Shown here in pieces: positions 45,940 through 53,617 of a stretch of DNA of 62,898 nucleotides; position 1 is the stretch's first letter; every line of letters begins with the position of its first letter. The DNA lies in NCBI GenBank assembly GCA_030698405.1, contig JAUYMU010000098.1, forward strand, positions 1-62,898, written 5' to 3'. The notes beneath the pieces are model-generated. The model was not told where the DNA came from. It made no database searches and was given only the letters and a program-made list of their open reading frames with translations. The position numbers and the translations under genes were made by a program. Origin of the DNA: Bacteroidota bacterium (GTDB lineage Bacteria; Bacteroidota; Bacteroidia; Bacteroidales; Prolixibacteraceae).

Positions 45940-46506
45940 ATGCATCAAATGAAGAAAAAAGTATTCCGGATTATCAAACTACTCATCATTTCAGTTGTAT
46001 TTATTCAGCTTTCCGTTTCTGCTCAAACTCCCAAATATTTTATTATTTCAGGAAAAATACTTTCTGATTCAGAAATGTTTCAAAGTATTACTGTTGAGAT
46101 TAAAAAAAACAATCAACCGGCAATTGTATCACAAATACCAACTACCCGAAGGTTTCGGCTCGAACTGGCATACAATTCTGAATATCGGTTAACATTCAAT
46201 CAAAAAGGATACCTTACAAAAACCATCATTGTTAATACCGAAATTCCATCGGAAGTGATGCAGCGGGAAAATAAGTTTCCCAATTTTTTAATGGCCGTAA
46301 AGCTTGAAAAAGAAATTTGTGTGGAAGAAAACACAATCGCCCCAAATTCGGTTCAGCACATCTGTTATTCGCCTGAGAAAGACATTTTTTCCAAATTACC
46401 AACCATCTTTGATATTGAATATGTTGAGCAAAATTCTTTGTCAATCAGGCAAAACAGTAAAACAAGCGAGAATAGATCTAAATCTCAGAGCTATCAAATC
46501 TTCTGA
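45940..46506 (+). CDS. Exported protein, short paralogue of the neighbouring repeat protein
   Basis: A 188-residue protein, starting at 45940 or at a second ATG at 45949 that gives an equally good signal peptide ending in SVSAQ. Residues 30-130 align with the N-terminal domain of the giant protein encoded next: KYFIISGKI against KYFIITGKI, RFRLELAYNSEYRLTF against RFRLELEYFQEYTLTF, and KTIIVNTEIPSEV against KTIIVSTEIPQEV. The domain looks like a small beta-sandwich. The C-terminal 50 residues are unrelated and no repeats follow. Function unknown; a tandem duplication is the simplest origin. Confidence 0.75.
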   Translation: MHQMKKKVFRIIKLLIISVVFIQLSVSAQTPKYFIISGKILSDSEMFQSITVEIKKNNQPAIVSQIPTTRRFRLELAYNSEYRLTFNQKGYLTKTIIVNTEIPSEVMQRENKFPNFLMAVKLEKEICVEENTIAPNSVQHICYSPEKDIFSKLPTIFDIEYVEQNSLSIRQNSKTSENRSKSQSYQIF

Positions 46507-46616
46507 ATTTCTATCGAAAATAAATTTTAATTTCCATCATTCATACTTTTAGTTAATTTTACAGAGTTGTACTTTTTAAAGAGGCAATGTTTTCTCTGTA
46601 TAGAAACGAAACACGT

Positions 46617-49600
46617 ATGCAAAAGATTGGTCGGTTCGGAGTGTTGTTTTTTCTGATCTTCATGTTTTTGTTCCAGTTTACTTCTACCGGACAAAACAAG
46701 AAATACTTTATCATTACCGGTAAAATTGTTCCTGAAGTTGCAACAACGCAGAGTGGCATAATCGAAATGTCGAAAAGCGGAGCTCCAATCACCAAAATCA
46801 CCATTCCAAAAAATGGCCGTTTCAGATTAGAACTCGAATATTTTCAGGAATACACCCTGACCTTTGTTCTATCAGAACATTTCAGCAAAACAATCATCGT
46901 TTCAACCGAAATTCCGCAGGAAGTATGGGAACGCGACAGCGACTTTCCTCCATTCCCAATGGTTGTGCAGCTTTTCAAGGAAATTGAGGGGATTGATAAA
47001 AGTTTTACCTTAAAGGCATCCGGTAAAATATTCTACGGAAAACAGACCGACAATTTCGAAAAAGAAAGCTATTTCTCTGATGTTCAAATGGCTGAACAAA
47101 TCGAGACAGCTAAAGCACAAACTTCGCAAGTAGCGAAAGAAGCGCAAGGTATTACAAAACAGGAAGCACAGGATTTAGTTGTTAAACAGAAAAATTTCGA
47201 CCAGTTGATCAAGGATGCCGATGTACTCTATCAGCGGGGCGAATACCAGATGGCGCTTATTAAATATCTGGAAGCAAAACAGCTTTTTCCTGAAAGGGCT
47301 TATGCCAACGACCGGATAGCTGAACTTCAGGATTTGGTGAAAGCGCTCGAAATTACAGAAAGACAACGTGCCGAACTGGAACAAAAATACAAGGCTGCCA
47401 TTGCCCGTGCCAATGGTTTCTTCGAGCAGAAAACTTATGTGTCGGCCCGTCCGGTTTACGAAGAAGCACTGCAATACAAGCCCGGCGATGTTTTTGCAAA
47501 TGGCCGGATACAGGAAATCGACCAATTGCTGGCGCTGCTCGAAAAACAAAAACAATTCAACGATCTGATTGCCCAGGCCGACAACAGCTACAAATCAAAA
47601 AATTTCGATCAGGCAGTAACTTTGTACAATCAGGCCAAACAGCTTGTTCCTGAAAAAGAATATCCGCAAACTCAAATCGACCTAATCAATCAGGAAAAGT
47701 TACAATTGGCTAAAATTGAACAACTCGACCAAGAATTCAAGGAAGCCATACAGATGGCAGATCAGTCTCTGGCAGCAAACGACCTTCAGCAAGCTAAATT
47801 ACATTATCAGAATGCGCTGAAACTTAAAGCAACAGAAGGTTATCCGAAAGAAAAACTGAATGAAATTACTGAAAAAGAAACCAAAGAATCAAGTTTTATT
47901 GAACTTCTGGCCAGTGCCGATAAAGAAGTTTTAAGCTTAAATTACGACGAATCTATTCGTTTACTGAATGATGCACTAAAAATAAAACCAAGGGATGCAT
48001 CGGTACAAAAACGCATCGATGATATTATGGGCTTGAAAAAGCAACAATCAGTAAGGGAGAATTTTGAAGTGGCGATTCAGAGCGGCGATCAGCAAAAAGG
48101 ACAGCAGAATTACGAACGTGCGATCAGCTTTTACCGCGATGCACTTAAATTATTGCCCAACAATGAAATTGCATTGGCTAAAATTTCAGAAACAGAACAA
48201 TTACTGGCAAAAGAAAAACAAGAAAAACTGGTTGAAGGTAATTATCTGGCAACCATTTCAAAAGCTGACAAATCTTTCAATTCTGAAGATTATGCCGATG
48301 CCAGGAAATTTTATTCAGAAGCGTTGACAATCAAACCAAACGAAGCATTTCCGAAAGAACGAATCAGCCAAATTGATGGAATTATAGCTGAGAAAACCAG
48401 GTTGCAGCAAATCGAAAAGCAAAAAGAGGAAGAACGTTTGATAGCTCTGGCTTCAGCTAACAACCAGGCGTTTAACGATGCAATGGCAAATGCAGACAAA
48501 GCTTTCAGCGAAAACGATTTCAACACGGCCAAATCGGGTTACGAAAAAGCGCTTGCTATAAAAGTAGCCGATCCGGTTGCAAAGCAAAAATTAGGTCAAA
48601 CCGAAGCACAACTGGCACAACTGGCCAAAATGACCCAGGCATACAACACCGCCATTACTGCTGCCAATAAGTTTGTTGGCGACAAACGCTACCAGGATGC
48701 AAAGGAAAAATACCAGGAAGCATTGCAATATCTTCCGGATTCGGAATATCCGAAACAACAGATCATAAAACTCGATGAGTTACTTGCACAAGCCGATGCT
48801 GAACGCCGAAATGAAGAATTGTACGCTGCAAGCATTAAAGAGGGCGAAACCTTTTTCCGAAATAAGGAATATACTGGTGCACGGGTTTCGTTCGTAAAAG
48901 CAAACGAACTTAAACCTTCGGAAAAATTGCCAATCGACCGGATTCAGGAAATTGACAAGTTACTGGGAGAACTTGCACGCATTGAAGCCAAAAACAAAGC
49001 AACCGAAACAGGTTACCTGGAAACTATTGCAAAAGCTGACAAGGCGTTGGCAGGAAAAGAATATTCATCGGCACGTTTATTTTACGGCGAGGCGCTTGCG
49101 ATAAAAGCGAACGAAAAATACCCGAAAGATAAAATCGCTGAAATTGATCAGATCATGGCAGACCTGAAAATTTTGCAGTACAATCAGGCCATTGCGGCTG
49201 GAGATTTAGCCTTTAAAGCTGACCAACTTGAAGTAGCAACCACTCAATACGAAAATGCACTAGCCGTAAAAACAAACGATCAGTATGCGAAGAACCAACT
49301 CGGTGAAATTGCAAGGAGAAGAACTGCACTTCAGGAGGAACAAAACAGGTTGAAAAAACTTAATGAGCAATATGCTTCGGTAATGGCGGCAGCAATAGCC
49401 GATTTCAGAAATAAAGAATATCAAAGTGCCAGGGGAAAATATCAGGATGCCTTAAAGTTAAAACCTGAAGAAACATTGCCAAAAGAGCAGATTGCTAAGA
49501 TTGATGCTTTGCTGCAGGAATTACTAACGGCTGAAGAAACCAACCGTTTGTACATTGTACGGGTAAATGCCGGTCAGGAAGCTTTCCGACAGAATAAGCT

Positions 49601-51704
49601 AAAAGAATCACGCGACGCATTCATGAAAGCACGTGAATTGAAGCCATCGGAACCGCTGCCTCCTATCCGGATTGCTGAAATCAATACCATGATTGCACAG
49701 TTGGAAGAAACAGCCCGGCTTGCCGCATTGGAAGAAGCACAGCGACTGGCAAGAGAAAAAGCCAACAAGGAACAGTACGACAAAGAACTCGCTATTGCGG
49801 ATAAGGCATTTGCTGAACGAGAGTATAAAGCAGCAAGAACTTATTATTCGAATGCGCTGAGTGTTTTGCCAAACGAAAAATACCCAAAAGACCAGATCAG
49901 TAAAATCGACGAACTGATTGCCAAACAATTGGAAATTAGCATGCTTGGGCAGCAAAAGGCGATGAGGGATTCTTTGATAAAAGTAAGGGATGAAGCCTTC
50001 AACAGAGCCATCGCTTCTGGAAAAGAAATGGAACAGTCGAAACAATATCAGTTGGCCATTCAAAGATACAATGAGGCAATCAGTATCAAACCTGATGAAA
50101 GAGCCAATGTTCAGAGGATGATTACTGCCCTTGAAGACCAACTCAGGGCAATGGACAGTCGGAACAAGCAATACCAGGTTTCAATTGAAAAAGCGGATCA
50201 ATTGTTTGGCGCATCAAAACTGGAAGAGGCAATTGCCGAATACCGGAATGCATCGGGCATAAAACCGATGGAAGAGTATCCGAAGAAACAAATTATTGAT
50301 ATACAAAATATTATTAAACAGCGGAATACAGCCTATGACCTTGCCATCAAAAATGGAGACAATGCCTTCAATAAATCTGACTGGCAAAATTCGAAAGCTG
50401 CTTACACCGAAGCTTTGCTGGTAAAACCCAACGAAGCTTATCCTGAAAAACGTTTAAGGGAAATCGATCAGAAAATTATTGAAGAAAAGCTAGCCGGAAT
50501 AAACAGTTCTGTTGGAAATGCAGCTTACAACGAAGCTGTTGCAAAAGCCGAAAAAGCATTGGCTGACAATGAACTGACAACAGCCAAAATGCATTTCAAT
50601 GTTGCTCATTCGCTAAAACCTGATGAAACCATGCCTCCACAGCGCATTAAAGAAATTGATGTGTTGATTGAGCAACGAAACAGGGAACGTTTGGCCCAGG
50701 CTCAACGCGACATCGACGAAAAATACCGTCAGTCAATTTCGGTGGCCGACAATGCTTTCAGGGAAAAAACTTATACCATTGCACGTTTACGGTATCAGGA
50801 AGCACAGTTGATAAAGCCTGATGAAACCTATCCAAAAAATCAGATTGCATTGATTGACAAGTTGCTGAACGAAGCCAAACCGGTTGAAACTTACGCTTTC
50901 GATTTACCGGAAATGCAAACAACACCGCCGGTTTCAGCAAATATACCCAAACCGGTGGAATCGGCACAGGCGACCGAAGCACGGGCACAATCATTCAGAA
51001 CGGTTGAGAATTACGACGAAGCCATTCGCAAAGCTGATGATTCATTTGGCATCAAAGATTATACAGTTGCACGTTTCTACTATTACAAAGCCATTGAAAT
51101 AAAGCCCAAAGAAGAATATCCGGTTAATCAGATCGAACTGATCCGCAAATTGGTTGATTCGGAATTGTCGTCAATCGATCGTTCAGGATACGACAAGGCA
51201 ATTGCACAGGCTGATGAAGCATTCAGCAAGCAGAATTACACAATCGCCAAGTTCTATTATTACAAAGCGCTGGAAATTAAATCGTGGGAAAAATACCCGA
51301 AGGATCGGATTGCGGAAATTTTGGCGCTGACCAATTCGCTGCTTTCTGAAAGAGAAGAAAAAGAATACCGCGATATGATTGCCAAAGCCGATGAAGCCTA
51401 TTTCAATAAAGACATTGCCATCGCTCGTTTTTGTTACAACAAAGCCATCGCAATGAAAAGGGATGAAAACTATCCGCGCATCAAACTCAAAGACATCCAG
51501 AAACTGATTGATCAGGATGCCCGCGACCAGAAAAATATTGAATACAATAACGTGATTGAACTGGCAGATCAGGCACTTCAGGCTGAAAATTTCAGTATTG
51601 CACGTTTTAACTACAACCGTGCATTAAGCATGAAACCTGACGAAAAATATCCGAAGGATCAGTTGAAACGTATCAAGGAAGCATTGGAAAAACAAAATAA
51701 TTAA
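46617..51704 (+). CDS. Giant exported protein with about 24 TPR-like repeats
   Basis: A 1695-residue protein from the ATG at 46617, which opens a signal sequence (MQKIGRFGVLFFLIFMFLFQ); the frame also has an ATG at 46587. Residues 25-130 form the domain shared with the preceding gene. From about residue 193 to the end I count 24 repeats averaging 63 residues, each of the form Y..AI..AD.AF....Y..AR..Y..AL.IKP.E.YPK..I.EID. The two halves of each repeat are TPR-like helical pairs, joined by charged coiled-coil linkers that vary in length (longest near repeats 14, 15 and 20). The last four repeats carry an aromatic ARFYYYKA variant. The repeats predict a long superhelical scaffold in the periplasm or at the envelope. 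Partner and function are unknown. Confidence 0.85.
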   Translation: MQKIGRFGVLFFLIFMFLFQFTSTGQNKKYFIITGKIVPEVATTQSGIIEMSKSGAPITKITIPKNGRFRLELEYFQEYTLTFVLSEHFSKTIIVSTEIPQEVWERDSDFPPFPMVVQLFKEIEGIDKSFTLKASGKIFYGKQTDNFEKESYFSDVQMAEQIETAKAQTSQVAKEAQGITKQEAQDLVVKQKNFDQLIKDADVLYQRGEYQMALIKYLEAKQLFPERAYANDRIAELQDLVKALEITERQRAELEQKYKAAIARANGFFEQKTYVSARPVYEEALQYKPGDVFANGRIQEIDQLLALLEKQKQFNDLIAQADNSYKSKNFDQAVTLYNQAKQLVPEKEYPQTQIDLINQEKLQLAKIEQLDQEFKEAIQMADQSLAANDLQQAKLHYQNALKLKATEGYPKEKLNEITEKETKESSFIELLASADKEVLSLNYDESIRLLNDALKIKPRDASVQKRIDDIMGLKKQQSVRENFEVAIQSGDQQKGQQNYERAISFYRDALKLLPNNEIALAKISETEQLLAKEKQEKLVEGNYLATISKADKSFNSEDYADARKFYSEALTIKPNEAFPKERISQIDGIIAEKTRLQQIEKQKEEERLIALASANNQAFNDAMANADKAFSENDFNTAKSGYEKALAIKVADPVAKQKLGQTEAQLAQLAKMTQAYNTAITAANKFVGDKRYQDAKEKYQEALQYLPDSEYPKQQIIKLDELLAQADAERRNEELYAASIKEGETFFRNKEYTGARVSFVKANELKPSEKLPIDRIQEIDKLLGELARIEAKNKATETGYLETIAKADKALAGKEYSSARLFYGEALAIKANEKYPKDKIAEIDQIMADLKILQYNQAIAAGDLAFKADQLEVATTQYENALAVKTNDQYAKNQLGEIARRRTALQEEQNRLKKLNEQYASVMAAAIADFRNKEYQSARGKYQDALKLKPEETLPKEQIAKIDALLQELLTAEETNRLYIVRVNAGQEAFRQNKLKESRDAFMKARELKPSEPLPPIRIAEINTMIAQLEETARLAALEEAQRLAREKANKEQYDKELAIADKAFAEREYKAARTYYSNALSVLPNEKYPKDQISKIDELIAKQLEISMLGQQKAMRDSLIKVRDEAFNRAIASGKEMEQSKQYQLAIQRYNEAISIKPDERANVQRMITALEDQLRAMDSRNKQYQVSIEKADQLFGASKLEEAIAEYRNASGIKPMEEYPKKQIIDIQNIIKQRNTAYDLAIKNGDNAFNKSDWQNSKAAYTEALLVKPNEAYPEKRLREIDQKIIEEKLAGINSSVGNAAYNEAVAKAEKALADNELTTAKMHFNVAHSLKPDETMPPQRIKEIDVLIEQRNRERLAQAQRDIDEKYRQSISVADNAFREKTYTIARLRYQEAQLIKPDETYPKNQIALIDKLLNEAKPVETYAFDLPEMQTTPPVSANIPKPVESAQATEARAQSFRTVENYDEAIRKADDSFGIKDYTVARFYYYKAIEIKPKEEYPVNQIELIRKLVDSELSSIDRSGYDKAIAQADEAFSKQNYTIAKFYYYKALEIKSWEKYPKDRIAEILALTNSLLSEREEKEYRDMIAKADEAYFNKDIAIARFCYNKAIAMKRDENYPRIKLKDIQKLIDQDARDQKNIEYNNVIELADQALQAENFSIARFNYNRALSMKPDEKYPKDQLKRIKEALEKQNN

Positions 51705-51713
51705 TCCTGAAAT

Positions 51714-51770
51714 AGTGAGCAGGTGACTTTAAGTCACCTGCTCACTACTTTAGAAGTCACCTGCTCACTA
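51714..51770. promoter_or_regulatory. Hairpin with a competing third arm upstream of the kinase gene
   Basis: AGTGAGCAGGTGACTT (51714-51729) is perfectly complementary to AAGTCACCTGCTCACT (51731-51746), and the same arm sequence occurs again as a direct repeat at 51754-51770. Arm 1 can therefore pair with either arm 2 or arm 3. No T-run follows, so a simple terminator is unlikely. The structure ends 14 bases before the kinase start codon. Confidence 0.6.
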
Positions 51771-51784
51771 AAATAAACGACAAC

Positions 51785-53215
51785 TTGGAACTAAAAATAA
51801 AAGATCAGCTGATCAGATTGTACGAATCGCATTTCAGCGAAGAAGTGAGTTTTTTCGAACAGTTACCGGTTTCGGGTTCGTACCGCGAATATGCCCGGAT
51901 GAAAAGTGCCAGCCATCAGGTTATCGGTGCACACAATCAGGATGTAAAAGAAAACATAGCGTTTCTTGAATTTTCCGCACATTTCCGAAACAAGGAAATT
52001 CCGGTTCCGAATATTTATGCTGTCAGCCCCGATCAACTGAGCTATCTTCAGGAAGATTTGGGAAATACGACCTTGTTCGATTTCCTGACCAAAACCCGCG
52101 AAGCAGAAGGCTTTTCAGGAAAAATAGTTGCAGAATATAAAAAAGTGCTCCGCCAGCTTCCACGCATCCAGCTGGTTGCCGGAAAAGACATGGATTACAG
52201 CGTTTGTTACCCGCGCGAAGCTTTCGACAAACAATCGATGATGTGGGATTTAAACTATTTCAAGTATTATTTCCTGAAGCTGGCAAAAATACCTTTCGAA
52301 GAACAGGCCCTTGAAGATGATTTTCAGGCGTTCAGCGATTACCTGTTGGAAGTTGACAACAATGCTTTTCTCTACCGCGATTTCCAATCCAGAAATATAA
52401 TGCTGAAGGACGGCCAGGTTTATTTCATCGACTACCAGGGTGGGCGGAAAGGCGCAATGCAATACGACCTGGCTTCGCTGTTGTACGATGCAAAAGCCAA
52501 TATTCCTGAAGCTGAACGCGAAGAATTGCTGGAATTTTACCTCGATGAACTGAGCAGGTACAAGCACATCGACCGCGAAAAATTCAAGTCACTGTATGGC
52601 GGTTACGTTTTGATCCGGATCATGCAGGCCATGGGAGCATACGGGTTCCGCGGATTTTATGAGAAAAAAGAGCATTTCCTGAAAAGTATTCCGTTTGCCC
52701 TGAAAAATCTGGAAACATTACTTGCAAAAAACACGATACAAGTTCCGTTGCCCGAATTGTTAAAAGTATTGAAAGCGGTTACCGAGTCTTCTTTCCTGAA
52801 ATCCATCAGTCCTGAAAATGAGCGGTTAACTGTCAGAATAAGCAGTTTTTCCTACAAAAAGAAAATCCCGAAAGACCCTTCCGGAAATGGTGGCGGTTTT
52901 GTGTTCGATTGCCGTGCCATTCACAATCCGGGTCGTTACCTCGAATACAAACACCTGACCGGAAAAGATCCGCAGGTTCAGGAATTCCTGGAAACAAAAT
53001 CAACCATGGCCGATTTCCTTGCTCCTGTTTTCAGTCTGGTATCCAGTTCTGTTGAAGTATATCTTTCACGAAAATTCTCGAATCTGAGTGTAAGTTTTGG
53101 CTGTACCGGCGGACAGCACCGGTCGGTGTATGCTGCTGAAAAATTGGCGGAGTACCTGAAAAACAATTACCCTGTTACGGTTGTTCTTCAACACATCGAA
53201 CAGGATAAGATATAA
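51785..53215 (+). CDS. Fusion of APH-type kinase and RapZ C-terminal domain
   Basis: A 476-residue protein; the start is a TTG at 51785, as no ATG or GTG is available nearby. Residues about 10-330 form an aminoglycoside-phosphotransferase-like kinase close to the sugar kinase AmgK. The catalytic loop is LYRDFQSRNIM (Asp near 197, Asn near 202) where Tyr replaces the usual His, and the metal-binding Asp lies in YFIDYQGG. Residues about 345-476 are a RapZ C-terminal domain with GGGFVFDCRAIHNPG and GCTGGQHRSVYAAEKL, the part that in E. coli RapZ binds glucosamine 6-phosphate. The RapZ nucleotide-binding N-terminal domain is absent. A role in amino-sugar phosphorylation or cell-wall recycling with built-in sensing is plausible but inferred. 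Confidence 0.88.
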   Translation: MELKIKDQLIRLYESHFSEEVSFFEQLPVSGSYREYARMKSASHQVIGAHNQDVKENIAFLEFSAHFRNKEIPVPNIYAVSPDQLSYLQEDLGNTTLFDFLTKTREAEGFSGKIVAEYKKVLRQLPRIQLVAGKDMDYSVCYPREAFDKQSMMWDLNYFKYYFLKLAKIPFEEQALEDDFQAFSDYLLEVDNNAFLYRDFQSRNIMLKDGQVYFIDYQGGRKGAMQYDLASLLYDAKANIPEAEREELLEFYLDELSRYKHIDREKFKSLYGGYVLIRIMQAMGAYGFRGFYEKKEHFLKSIPFALKNLETLLAKNTIQVPLPELLKVLKAVTESSFLKSISPENERLTVRISSFSYKKKIPKDPSGNGGGFVFDCRAIHNPGRYLEYKHLTGKDPQVQEFLETKSTMADFLAPVFSLVSSSVEVYLSRKFSNLSVSFGCTGGQHRSVYAAEKLAEYLKNNYPVTVVLQHIEQDKI

Positions 53216-53217
53216 AA

Positions 53218-53346
53218 ATGGGTAAGACACAGTGTAAAAACGACGATTACAAAGAAAAAGACGACGCCAAATACGTATGCAAACGTTGCGACCGAAAATC
53301 AAAAAAGGAAGACAAAGTTTGCAAACCGAAGAAAATAAAAGGTTGA
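53218..53346 (+). CDS. 42-residue four-cysteine basic protein
   Basis: A small frame begins two bases after the stop of the kinase/RapZ fusion. It encodes 42 residues with 14 Lys and four Cys (6, 21, 24, 35), arranged C-x14-C-x2-C-x10-C, which could bind one zinc as a small ribbon. It starts MGKTQCKNDDYKEKDD and ends PKKIKG. The tight spacing implies co-translation with the fusion gene. Small size limits certainty, yet the regular Cys spacing and position support a real gene. Confidence 0.6.
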   Translation: MGKTQCKNDDYKEKDDAKYVCKRCDRKSKKEDKVCKPKKIKG

Positions 53347-53383
53347 AATGTGATAAAAGGGAAATTGTTAAAATCCATATTTT

Positions 53384-53567
53384 ACCGCGTATGCGGTTGC
53401 AGTATTATAGTATTTGTTTAAAGTTTTAATAACAAAGCGCATGTGTCAATGATGATTGAAAAGAAATTTGCCATGCGCCGCATTGAAAACATAAAAACAA
53501 AGTTTAACCGCTACGCGGTAATCATCCTGCATACTTTATCACTACAATACTTTAATCGCTACGCGAT
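53384..53567. repeat. REP-like hairpins, family with CGC-TAC-GCG core
   Basis: Three short hairpins follow the pattern TTTAA or TTTT, then ACCGC-GTAT-GCGGT (53384-53397), ACCGC-TAC-GCGGT (53507-53519) and ATCGC-TAC-GCGAT (53555-53567). The stem base changes in the third are matched on both arms. Between them lie AT-rich bases and a GCGCATG/CATGCGC inverted pair near 53439 and 53472. No gene. Confidence 0.6.
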
Positions 53568-53617
53568 AGTCTGGTAAATATCAAAATCTACACATAAACT
53601 TTCCTCGTTAATTCAGA

